Shown: positions 6,537 through 15,200 of the stretch, one piece after another | Layout: each line of letters begins with the position of its first letter | Numbering within the stretch: the first letter of the stretch is position 1 | Position numbers and translations under genes: made by a program | Notes under the pieces: model-generated | Database searches by the model: none | What the model was told of the DNA's origin: nothing | The model's input: only the letters and a program-made list of their open reading frames with translations | Assembly (NCBI GenBank): GCA_964605205.1 | Contig: CAZSBL010000042.1 | Location: forward strand, 1 to 23,957 | DNA length: 23,957 nucleotides | Source of the DNA: JAWVYT01 sp964605205 | GTDB taxonomy: Bacteria > Gemmatimonadota > Gemmatimonadetes > Longimicrobiales > RSA9 | Reading direction: 5' to 3'

Positions 6537-9500
6537 CGGGTCCTCCGCTGCTTCTTGAGGTAGTCGGTGGCCAGGTCGGCGGTGCGCCGGCCGGTGGCCA
6601 CGGCCTGGGTCACGGTGCCGTGGTTGAAGGCGGCGTCGCCACAGGCGAAGACCCCGGGGTGCGACGTCTTGCCGGCGAAGTTGACGTCGACGTGGCCGTT
6701 GGCGGAGACGCCGGAGCCCTCGAGGAACTCGAGCTCTGCGCTCTCGCCGATGGCCAGGATGACGCTGTCGAAGGCCTCGACCTCCTCGCTGCCTTCCACG
6801 GGGACGGGTCGGGCGCGGCCACTGGCGTCGGGCTCGCCCTGCTCCATGGCCATGTGCTCGAGGGCCGTCATGCGACCGTCCTCGCTCAGCACCCGCGTCG
6901 GGTTCCGCTGGAACCGGAAGAGGATCCCCTCTTCCCGGGCCTCCTCGACCTCTTCGGGGATGGCGGGCATCTCGGCTTCGGTCCGGCGGTAGAGCACCTC
7001 CACGGTGGCCCCGAGCCGACGGGCGGCCCGGGCGCAGTCGATGGCGGTGTTCCCTCCGCCGATCACGGCCACCTTGCGGCCCACCTCCACCTCGTCGCCG
7101 CGGTTGAAGCGGCGGAGGAAGGCGAGGCCGGGCATCACGGCGCCGGGCGCGTCGTCGGCGCCCTCCAGTCGGGGGTCCCGGGACGCGTGGTGGCCCACGG
7201 CCACGATCACGGCGTCGTGGTCGTCCTGGAGGTCCCCCAGGGTGAGGTCGCGGCCGATCCGCACGCCGCAGCGGAACTCGACGCCGATGGCTTCCCAGCG
7301 GGCGAGCTCGCCGTCGAGCACGTCCCGGGAGAGCCGGAACGGCGGGATCCCGGTGCGGAGCATGCCGCCGGGCGCCTCCTCGGCGTCGTAGACGGTGACC
7401 CGGGCGCCGGCGCGCCGGAGCTGCCACGCGGCGGCGAGGCCAGCGGGCCCGGAGCCGACGATGGCCACCGACCGGCCGTTCTCGGAGCTGGGCGCGAAGC
7501 GGGCGGCGTCGACGTTCTGGAGGGCCCAGTCGCCGAGGAACTGCTCGATGGCCCGGATGCTGACCTTGCCGCTGTGCTCGCCTCCATCGTGCCGGGCGCC
7601 ATCCGGGAACCGCTCCACCAGCTCCGGGTGCCGCTGGGCGTAGGTGGCGGCCTGGGGGAAGCCCAGGGCGTTCACGTCGTGGTCGCACGGGTGCGGGCAG
7701 ACCCGGGCCGAGACGGCGGGCATGGGGTTGGCCCGCATGACCACGTCGAAGGCCTCGGCGATCCGGTCCTGGTCCACCAGCTCGAGCATGAGGGAGACGT
7801 CGATCCCGGCGTTGCAGTCGGCGCACAGCTGCTGGCACTGGGTGCACCCGTTGCAGAGCAGCTCGTTGATGGCCAGCCGACCGTCGGACTCCTCGATGGC
7901 CGGGCAGCCCAGCCGGGTGCAGGCGTGGCAGTCGGTGCACTTGTCCCAGTCGATGGAGACGGGGTCGGCGAAGGTGATCTTCTCCTTCAGCACGCACGCC
8001 TTTTCGGCGATGACCACGGTGGGGTGCTCGGCGCTCGTCGCCTCGTCGAGGGTCTTCCACGCGTCGAGCAGATTGTACGGGTCGAGGCTCCGGACGTCCT
8101 CGACGCCCACGGCCCTGGCTACGGCGCCGATGTCGATCCGGGGCGCCGCTTCATGGTCGATGCTGCAGCCGGTGCCCGGGTGCTCCTGGTGGCCGGTCAT
8201 GGCGGTGGTCCGGTTGTCCAGCACCACCACGGTGCCGGCGCCGCCGTTGTAGACCATGTCCATGAGCCCGGTCACGCCGGAGTGGTAGAAGGTGCTGTCG
8301 CCGATGACGCTCACCAGCCGCTTCTTCTGGTCATCGGGGAGGACCTTCTCCATCCCGTGGGCCATCCCGATGGACGCGCCCATGTTCATGGTGGCGTCCA
8401 TGGCGTCCAGCGGCCGGAGCGCGCCCAGGGTGTAGCAGCCGATGTCGCCGCTCACGATGGCGTCCATGCGGCCCAGGGCGTGGAACGCGCCCCGATGCGC
8501 GCAGCCGGGGCAGAGCGCAGGCGGTCGGCCGGGGAGCGGGGCCTCGAGCCCCGCGGTCTCATCCGGTGCCTCCTTGACCGGGAGCGACCGGTCACCGAGG
8601 ACCGCTTTCCGCACCGCGCCCACCGACAGCTCACCGTAGCGGGGCCAGGTGCGCTCCGCCACGTCGATCCCCATGGCCCGGATCTTCTCCTCGAGATAGG
8701 GCTCCAGCTCCTCCATCACATAGAGCGTCCCGCCGGCATGCTTCTCGGCGAACGCCCGGATGGTCTGCCGCGGGATCGGGTACGTCATCCCCAGGCGCAG
8801 GACCGGCGCGTCCGGGAACGCTTCCCGGACGTAGAGGAAGGGCAGCCCGGCGGTGATGAACGCCACGTCACCGTCGCCCTCGTAGACCTCGGCCCAGCGC
8901 TCCGATTCCTCCCGCAGCCCCGGGATCCGGTGCTCCTCGATCCACTTGTGCCGGACGCGGCCGTGGGCCGGCAGCACCACGTTCTTCTCACGGTTCTTCT
9001 CGTACGGCCGGAGCGGCACCTCGCGGCGAGGGCCGACCTCCACCCGGCCGGTGCCGTGGCTGAGCCGCGTGGTGGAGCGGAGCAGGACCGGCGTGTCGTA
9101 CTGCTCGGAGATATCGAACGCCGCGGCGGTGAACCCGCGGGCCTCGTCCGGCGTGGCCGGCTCCAGGAGCGGGATCCGGGCGTGCTTCGCGAACAGCCGG
9201 TTGTCCTGCTCGTTCTGCGACGAGTGCATCCCCGGGTCGTCGGCGGTGATGATCACCAGCCCGCCGCTGACGCCCATGTACGCCACGCTGAAGAGCGGGT
9301 CGGCCGCCACGTTCACGCCCACGTGCTTCATGGTGGCCAGCGACCGGGCGCCACCCAGCGACGCTCCCACGCCCACCTCCAGCGCCACCTTCTCGTTCGG
9401 CGACCACTCGGTGTTCACGTCCGGGAGCTTCGACAGCGCTTCCAGAATCTCCGTGCTCGGCGTGCCGGGGTAGCCCGCGCCCACCCGGACGCCGGCCTCC

Positions 9501-9616
9501 CAGGCGCCCCGGGCGATGGCCTCGTTGCCGGCCAGCAGCGGAGGCCGCTTCGGGGCCGGGGACCCGGTCTCCACCTGCGTATCCGATCCGGTATCGGGTG
9601 CGTTCTTCACTGCCAT
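6533..9616 (-). CDS. iorA: Indolepyruvate oxidoreductase alpha subunit fused to a GltD-like NAD(P)H/FAD oxidoreductase
   Basis: This 1027-residue protein joins two enzymes. Residues 25-545 are IorA: the POR-like N-terminus, the LCPGCAHRGAF motif (368-378) and a TPP-binding GD-(27)-N segment (439-468). Residues 560-601 hold two 4Fe-4S ferredoxin motifs (CTDCHACTRLGCP and CNGCTQCQQLC). Ordinary IorA stops near here, at about 600-650 residues. This one continues into a glutamate-synthase-small-subunit-type oxidoreductase: a Cys-poor N-terminal link (RVCPHPCDHD, 638-647), FAD-binding GSGPAGLAAA (721-730), NAD(P)-binding GGGNTAIDCA (853-862) and the C-terminal GVFACGDA FAD motif (988-995). ATG 9616 is chosen for its AGGAAGGA Shine-Dalgarno; the open frame beyond it lacks similarity. 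I infer direct electron delivery from the oxidoreductase to NAD(P)+. Confidence 0.93.
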   Translation of the reverse strand: MAVKNAPDTGSDTQVETGSPAPKRPPLLAGNEAIARGAWEAGVRVGAGYPGTPSTEILEALSKLPDVNTEWSPNEKVALEVGVGASLGGARSLATMKHVGVNVAADPLFSVAYMGVSGGLVIITADDPGMHSSQNEQDNRLFAKHARIPLLEPATPDEARGFTAAAFDISEQYDTPVLLRSTTRLSHGTGRVEVGPRREVPLRPYEKNREKNVVLPAHGRVRHKWIEEHRIPGLREESERWAEVYEGDGDVAFITAGLPFLYVREAFPDAPVLRLGMTYPIPRQTIRAFAEKHAGGTLYVMEELEPYLEEKIRAMGIDVAERTWPRYGELSVGAVRKAVLGDRSLPVKEAPDETAGLEAPLPGRPPALCPGCAHRGAFHALGRMDAIVSGDIGCYTLGALRPLDAMDATMNMGASIGMAHGMEKVLPDDQKKRLVSVIGDSTFYHSGVTGLMDMVYNGGAGTVVVLDNRTTAMTGHQEHPGTGCSIDHEAAPRIDIGAVARAVGVEDVRSLDPYNLLDAWKTLDEATSAEHPTVVIAEKACVLKEKITFADPVSIDWDKCTDCHACTRLGCPAIEESDGRLAINELLCNGCTQCQQLCADCNAGIDVSLMLELVDQDRIAEAFDVVMRANPMPAVSARVCPHPCDHDVNALGFPQAATYAQRHPELVERFPDGARHDGGEHSGKVSIRAIEQFLGDWALQNVDAARFAPSSENGRSVAIVGSGPAGLAAAWQLRRAGARVTVYDAEEAPGGMLRTGIPPFRLSRDVLDGELARWEAIGVEFRCGVRIGRDLTLGDLQDDHDAVIVAVGHHASRDPRLEGADDAPGAVMPGLAFLRRFNRGDEVEVGRKVAVIGGGNTAIDCARAARRLGATVEVLYRRTEAEMPAIPEEVEEAREEGILFRFQRNPTRVLSEDGRMTALEHMAMEQGEPDASGRARPVPVEGSEEVEAFDSVILAIGESAELEFLEGSGVSANGHVDVNFAGKTSHPGVFACGDAAFNHGTVTQAVATGRRTADLATDYLKKQRRTR

Positions 9617-9880
9617 GGTTCCTTCCTCGCCGGGGCTTCGGTCTCGCGCGGGTTTCTCACCTCTACAGGGAAAACTCCACGCGTGGCGCGCGTGATACAA
9701 TCAGGAAACTCCCGGGAAGGGACGTGGGGAAATTCCGGGCGACCGCTCGCGCCTGCGGAGGCCCGAAGGGCCGATCGCATCGATTCCCGCCGATCGAACC
9801 TCGCCGCGCTTGCCCCCGGACCGGTGTTCGCGCCATCTTCCGGGGTCTTTCCGCCTACCCCCCAACGAAGGCAGACCGGC
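9617..9880. other. Divergent promoter region between iorA and the membrane hybrid regulator
   Basis: 264 nt without a supportable gene separate two diverging start codons. It contains a perfect 10-bp palindrome CCACGCGTGG (9679-9688) directly upstream of an extended -10 on the plus strand (9693-9701). No clear minus-strand promoter for the ior operon could be picked out. Confidence 0.55.
9693..9701 (+). promoter_or_regulatory. Extended -10 promoter element (TGATACAAT)
   Basis: TG-N-TACAAT matches an extended -10 box with five of six hexamer positions. It points toward the membrane regulator starting at 9881, which would have a leader of about 170 nt. A convincing -35 is not visible, as is common for extended -10 promoters. 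The CCACGCGTGG palindrome ends 4 nt upstream and could be a repressor or activator site. Assignment to the regulator gene is inferred. Confidence 0.4.
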
Positions 9881-11845
9881 TTGGCCTCTGACCATCCTTC
9901 CCGCGTGGTCCGGTTCTTCCGCGAGCTGAAGCGACGTCGCGTGTTCGGCGCCACGGCGGCGTACGTGGTCCTGTCCGCACTGTTGATCGAGCTCTCGAGC
10001 TTCATCTTTGATGCCGTTCTCCTGCCGGACTGGAGCACACGGCTCGTCACGATCATCCTGATCCTGGGCTTCCCCGTGGTCGTGGTCCTGGCGTGGTTCT
10101 TTGATATCTCGGCCACGGGACTGAGCCGGACGGAGGAGGCAACGGCCGCCTCCGAGCCCGCCCGGTCCGGGCTGGAGGCGGCGTTTCAGCGCGCCCACGC
10201 GGTGCCCATCCCGTCAGCGCCCGTTCGACGGCGGAAGCGGACGGTGGAGTCCGCGGGGGACGGGGAAGGGGAGCCCTCCGAGCCTGACAACCAGCGGGTC
10301 CGCGCGGCCACGCTGGGCCACGTCCGACACGAGCTGCGCACGCCGATCAACGGCATCATCGGCTACTCCGAAATGCTGCTGGAAGACGTGGATGACCCGT
10401 CGATCGTGGCGGATCTTGAGCGGATCCGGGCCGCCGGCCGCCAGCTCCTTGACCGGGTGGACTCGGTGCTGCGTCCGGAGGGGCTGTCGGGCACCACGCC
10501 CGAAGAGCTGGAGGCGTTCGGCGAGAAGGTCCGGGTGGACCTGCGCACGCCCATCAACGCGGTGGTCGGTTACGCCGAGCTGCTCATGGAGACGTGCGAG
10601 GAGGAAGGCCGGGGCCACCTGCTGGCGGACCTGGAGCGGATCCTGACGTCCGCCCGTCGCCTGCTGGACATGAGCGAGGACATCGTGGGCGTCGCCACCC
10701 TCGGGTCGGGCACCGCGGTCACCGAGGCCCTCCGCGCCAGCTCCAGCATGACCCGGGAGGTACTGGCCAAGATCCGGACGGGGGAGGCCAGCCCCCAGGA
10801 CGGCGCCGGCCGGCTCCTGGTCATCGACGACAACGAGACCAACCGGGACCTCCTCTCCCGCCAGCTCGCTCGCTACGGCTACGTGGTGGCCACCGCGGAG
10901 AACGGAAGGGACGGACTCGACCGGCTGGAGAAGGAAGACTACGACCTGATCCTGCTGGACGTCATCATGCCGGAAATGGACGGCGTGGAGACGCTCCAGC
11001 GGCTGCAGGGCGACGAGCGGCTCGCCACCATCCCGGTGATCATGCTCTCGTCCCTCGACGAGGTGGACAGCGCCGTCCGGTGCATCGAGATGGGCGCGCT
11101 GGACTACGTCTCGAAGCCGGTCCAGCCCACGCTGCTCGAGGCGCGGATCGCCGCGGCGCTGGAGATCCGGGAGCTGCACCGCCGGGAACGGACGTACCGG
11201 AAGCGGGTGGCGGCGGACGGGGCGCTCATCGACCGGCTGCTGGCGGGGGTGGTTCCCGGCGGGCTGAAGGAGCGGGTGGCGCAGGGGGTGCTGGACATCG
11301 TGGAGAGCTACCCGTCGGTTACGGCCGTCCGCTGCGTGGTCTCGCCGGAGCTGCGGCCCACTCCCGACGAGGCGGACCGGATCCCCGCGCTGTCGGCGCT
11401 GCTGGCCCGGTTCGAGGCGCTGACGCCCGGCGATGGCGACCTCTGCCTGTGGCGCCCTGACGGCTGTCTCCTGCTGGTCGGCGCCGGGGAATCCGGGAGC
11501 GCTGAGGGCCCCGGAGGCGCGTCGCTGTCGAGCAGCGCCCGGGCGGCGGCGCTGGTACTGGACGCTCGGGCCGCGCTCGAGGCCCGGGCGGCGTTCGGGG
11601 TCCATACCGGCCCGGCCGTGGGGGGGATGCTGGGTCGGGACCGACCCCGATTCGAGGTGTGGGGCGAGGCGGTGGACACGGCGGAGTCACTGGCCCGGCT
11701 GGCGTCGCCCGGCGAGGTGCTGGTGACACCGAGCGCCGAGGGCGAGCTGCGGGGCTCCCATGCCCTGGAGCCCCGGGGCGTGCGGGAGGTGGGGGGCACC
11801 CAGATGCGGGTCCACGCCCTCGTCGCCCCGGCGGAAGGGGACTAG
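9881..11845 (+). CDS. Membrane-anchored hybrid: duplicated DHp (no ATPase), receiver, degenerate class III cyclase domain
   Basis: This 654-residue protein has no standard architecture. Residues 9-35 are basic and lead into two membrane helices (about 24-45 and 54-74). Residues 141-200 are a HisKA/DHp helix pair with an intact RHELRTP box (H150). Residues 212-270 repeat the same helix pair, but the histidine is replaced (RVDLRTP, V219). No HATPase domain follows. Residues 310-430 are a receiver with LLVIDD, LLLD (D360) and SKP (K412). Residues 475-650 are a class III cyclase homology domain. Its usual metal-binding aspartates are absent (VTAVRCVVS), and the usual Asn/Arg of VN.A.R are changed (VDTAES). 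The TTG at 9881 is preferred: it follows GAAGG by 10 nt and begins the membrane domain. A phosphorelay or scaffold role is inferred; cyclase activity is unlikely. Confidence 0.85.
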   Translation: MASDHPSRVVRFFRELKRRRVFGATAAYVVLSALLIELSSFIFDAVLLPDWSTRLVTIILILGFPVVVVLAWFFDISATGLSRTEEATAASEPARSGLEAAFQRAHAVPIPSAPVRRRKRTVESAGDGEGEPSEPDNQRVRAATLGHVRHELRTPINGIIGYSEMLLEDVDDPSIVADLERIRAAGRQLLDRVDSVLRPEGLSGTTPEELEAFGEKVRVDLRTPINAVVGYAELLMETCEEEGRGHLLADLERILTSARRLLDMSEDIVGVATLGSGTAVTEALRASSSMTREVLAKIRTGEASPQDGAGRLLVIDDNETNRDLLSRQLARYGYVVATAENGRDGLDRLEKEDYDLILLDVIMPEMDGVETLQRLQGDERLATIPVIMLSSLDEVDSAVRCIEMGALDYVSKPVQPTLLEARIAAALEIRELHRRERTYRKRVAADGALIDRLLAGVVPGGLKERVAQGVLDIVESYPSVTAVRCVVSPELRPTPDEADRIPALSALLARFEALTPGDGDLCLWRPDGCLLLVGAGESGSAEGPGGASLSSSARAAALVLDARAALEARAAFGVHTGPAVGGMLGRDRPRFEVWGEAVDTAESLARLASPGEVLVTPSAEGELRGSHALEPRGVREVGGTQMRVHALVAPAEGD

Positions 11846-11852
11846 CCGGCCG

Positions 11853-12215
11853 CTACCCGATCAGCTTCTCGATCTTCCCCAGCAGCCGCTTGAGCTCCAC
11901 CGGTTTCGTGTCGAAATCGTCGCAGCCGGCCTCCCGGGCCTTGTCTTCGTCACCGGACATGGCGTGGGCGGTCAGGGCGATGACGGGGGTGCCGGCCGTG
12001 GCCGGGTCGCCCTTCAGCGTCCGCGTGGCCGTCCACCCGTCCATGACCGGCAGGCTCATGTCCATGAGAACGATGTCCGGCTTCTCGCTCCGGGCCATGT
12101 CCACGCCCTGCTGCCCGTCCGTCGCGATCACCACGTCGTAGTCCCGCTTCATCAGCCGACGGGACAGCATGTCCCGGTTCATCTCGTCATCCTCCACCAG
12201 CAGTATCTTGGGCAC
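11853..12215 (-). CDS. Stand-alone response regulator receiver (CheY/DivK-like)
   Basis: A 120-residue single receiver domain with no output domain. The acidic pocket is VEDDE (E8-E11), the phosphoacceptor is D52 in LMDMSLPVMDG, and the switch Thr and conserved Lys are in ALTAHAM and DTKP. The EMNRDML helix and the AHAM segment are common in receivers paired with multi-domain hybrid kinases. The start is the GTG at 12213-12215, five nt after a strong AAGGAG (12221-12226). The GTG two codons upstream overlaps that Shine-Dalgarno and is rejected. It lies 41 nt downstream of the four-GAF kinase, so it is probably the last gene of that operon. It ends 7 bp from the end of the convergent membrane hybrid. 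Confidence 0.92.
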   Translation of the reverse strand: MPKILLVEDDEMNRDMLSRRLMKRDYDVVIATDGQQGVDMARSEKPDIVLMDMSLPVMDGWTATRTLKGDPATAGTPVIALTAHAMSGDEDKAREAGCDDFDTKPVELKRLLGKIEKLIG

Positions 12216-12220
12216 TAACA

Positions 12221-12226
12221 CTCCTT
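12221..12226 (-). promoter_or_regulatory. Ribosome binding site deciding the start of the receiver gene
   Basis: AAGGAG on the minus strand is 5 nt from the GTG at 12215. It overlaps the more upstream in-frame GTG at 12219-12221, which excludes that codon as the natural start. Confidence 0.7.
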
Positions 12227-12256
12227 CGGTTCAGGGGGTTCGATCAAGAGCTTCGA

Positions 12257-15200
12257 TCACGGGCTTTGATCCGGCTCCATGACCGATCGCAGCTCGGCCA
12301 CCAGCTCATGGGCGGCCATGTCCTGTTTCCGGAATACCCGCTCGACGCCGCCGTTCAGCCGCGCCCGGTCTTCATCGGTCAGCTCCTTGGCCGTGAGCAC
12401 CACCACCGGGATGTCCCGGCCGTGGTCACGGGCCCGGAGCGCGTCGAGGAACGCGAAGCCGTCCATCTCCGGCATCATCAGGTCCAGGAGGATCAGGTCG
12501 GGAGTGGCCTCGTCGAGCCGGGTCAGCGCGGCCTGACCGTTTTCCGCCTCGATGGGCCGCCAGCCGCCGTCGCGGATCAGGGGGACGAGGCGGTCCCGGA
12601 CCGCCGGATCGTCGTCCACGATCAGGATGCTGGCGTCGGGCTCCGGGCAGAGCCGGTGCAGGACCCGCAGGAGCCGCTGCGGCTCGATGGGCTTGGTCAG
12701 GTAGTCGGTGGCGCCGAGGGAATAGCCCAGTCGGCGGTCATCGAGCATGGTGGCCATGACCACCGGGATCCGGCTCAGCTCCGGGTCGTCCTTCAACGCA
12801 GAGAGCACCGACCAGCCGTCCACCCCGGGCATGAGGACATCCAGCAGGATCACGTCGGGGCGGAGCTCCCGGGCCCGCTGGAGCCCGGTGGGGCCGTCCA
12901 GGGCGCCCTCCACCAGGAACCCCTCCCGGGTCAGGGTGCGGCGGAGCAGCTCCTGCGCGTCGGGGTCGTCATCGATGATCAGGACGACGCCGGCCTCGCC
13001 AGACCCGGCGGCGCCGGCCAGGCCGTCGGCCTCGGCCCTGGCCACCTCGTCCACGGCGCCCGGCTTCGGGCGCGCCACCAGCGGGAGCCGCACGGTGAAC
13101 GTGGTCCCCACGCCCTTCTCGCTCGTCACGCTGATGTCGCCGCCCATCATCCGGGCGAAGTGGCGGCTGATGACCAGCCCCAGCCCTGTCCCGCCGTACT
13201 TCCTGGTGGTGGACGCCTCGGCCTGGCTGAACGCCTCGAAGATCCGGCCGAGTTGCTCCTCGGTCATCCCGATCCCCGTGTCCGCCACGGCGATCCGGAC
13301 GGCCAGCGGGTCCGGCGGGTCGGGTTCCGCCACCACCCGGATCGTGCCCTTCTCGGTGAACTTCGACGCGTTGGAGAGCAGGTTCAGCAGGATCTGCCGG
13401 ACCTTGGTCATGTCGGCGGTCATGCTGCCCACCTCCGACGCGATCTCGACCTGCAGCGCGTTCCCGTTCTGCTTCACCAGCGGCTCGGCGGTGGCGGCGA
13501 TCTCGCCGATGAGGTCCCGGAGGATGAACCGCTCCAGATAAAGCTCGGTCTTACCGGCCTCGATCTTCGACAGGTCCAGGATGTCGTTGATCAGCGCCAG
13601 CAGGTGGCGGCCCGCCTTGTGGATCTTCTCCAGGTCCGGGACGTACTCGTCGTTCCCGTCCTCGGCGGCCTCCTCCTGGAGCATCTCGCTGTAGCCGATG
13701 ATGGCGTTCAGCGGGGTGCGCAGCTCGTGGCTCATGCTCGCCAGGAACGTGCTCTTCGCCTCGTTCGCCTGTTCCGCCGACGCGAACAGCCGTGCGTTGT
13801 CGATGGCGATGGCGGCCTGGGGCGCGAACGGGGTGAGCCGCCGCAGGTCGTCCTCCTCGAAGGGGCGGTCCCGATCGGAGCGGACCAGGGCGATGACGCC
13901 CACCAGGCGATCGCCCATGACCAGCGGCGCCGCCATGGCCGTCTGGACCGTGCTGCCGCCGTACTTCGGCGACCGCTGCAGCCACTCCTGGTAGCGCGGG
14001 ATCACCAGCGCGTCGCCGGTCTCCGCCACCTGCCCCATGGCCCCCTCACCGAACGCCATCCGGCTGCCCACGGCGTCGGCGCCCATGGCGTGGCTCGCCA
14101 CGATCTCCAGCTCCCGCTCCTCACCGTGGTAGATGGCCAGCTCGCCGCCCGATGCGTCGATCAGCCCCGCCGCCCGCTCCAGGACCTTCTGCAGGACGGC
14201 GCTCAGCTCCAGCTGACTCGACAGGTCCCGCAGCGTGTCCAGCAGCGCACGCTGCTCCTCCGCTCGGTTCCGCTCCGCGGTGAAGAGCCGGGCGTTTTCG
14301 ATGGCTACCGCCGCCTGCGGCGCGAACAGGTTCAGCCGCCGCATATCCTCCTCGCCGAACGCCCTGGCCGGATCCGAATGGACCGCCGCGATCACGCCCA
14401 CGAGCCGCGTGCCGATCATGAGCGGCGCGGCCATTACCGTCTGGACCGTCTCGTTCGAGTAGCTGTCCGATCGGTGCTCCCACTCCTGGTAGCGAGGGAT
14501 GATCAGCGGCTCCCGCGTCCCGGCGACCCGCCCCATGGCCCCCTCACCCGGGGCCATCCGCTGCCCCACGGCGTCCACGCCCATCCGGTAGCTGGCGGCG
14601 ATCTCCAGCTCCCCCGTCCGCTCGTCGAGCATGGCAAGCTCGCCGCCGGTGACCTCCAGCAGCCGGGCGGCCCGCTCCAGCAGTGTCTGGAGCACGGTCT
14701 GCAGCTCCAGCTCGCCGGCCAGGTCCTGCATGGTGTCGAGGACCGCCGCCAGCTCCTCGGCTCGCCAGTGTTCGGCGCTGTAGAGGCGGGCGTTCTCCAC
14801 CGCCACCGCCGTCTGCCGGGCGAACAGGTCCAGCAGCCGCTGGTCCGACTCGCCGAAGGCGTGCTCCGGGTCGCGGTGCACCACCGCGATGACGCCCACC
14901 AGCGTGTCCCGGGCCAGGAGCGGCACGGCCATGACCGACTGGACCACGTCCTGGGTGTACTTCGGCGACCGCTGCATCCACTCCTGGTAGTTGGCGATGA
15001 CCAGCGGCTCCCGGGTCTCGGCGGCCCGGCCCATGGCGCCTTCGCCCGGCGCCATCCGCGTGCCCACCGCGTCGGTCCCCATCCGGTGGCTCGCGGCGAT
15101 GACCAGCTCCCGGGTGTCCGGGTCCAGCAGCGCCAGCTCGCCGCCGCTCACGCCCAGCAGCCGGACCGCCCGCTCCAGGATCGCCTGGAGCAGCTTTCCC

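Noticed and set aside
6620..9880. The long upstream extension of the membrane hybrid frame, antisense to iorA
   Set aside because: Residues encoded before 9881 are low-complexity antisense of IorA; the real membrane N-terminus starts at the TTG with a Shine-Dalgarno.
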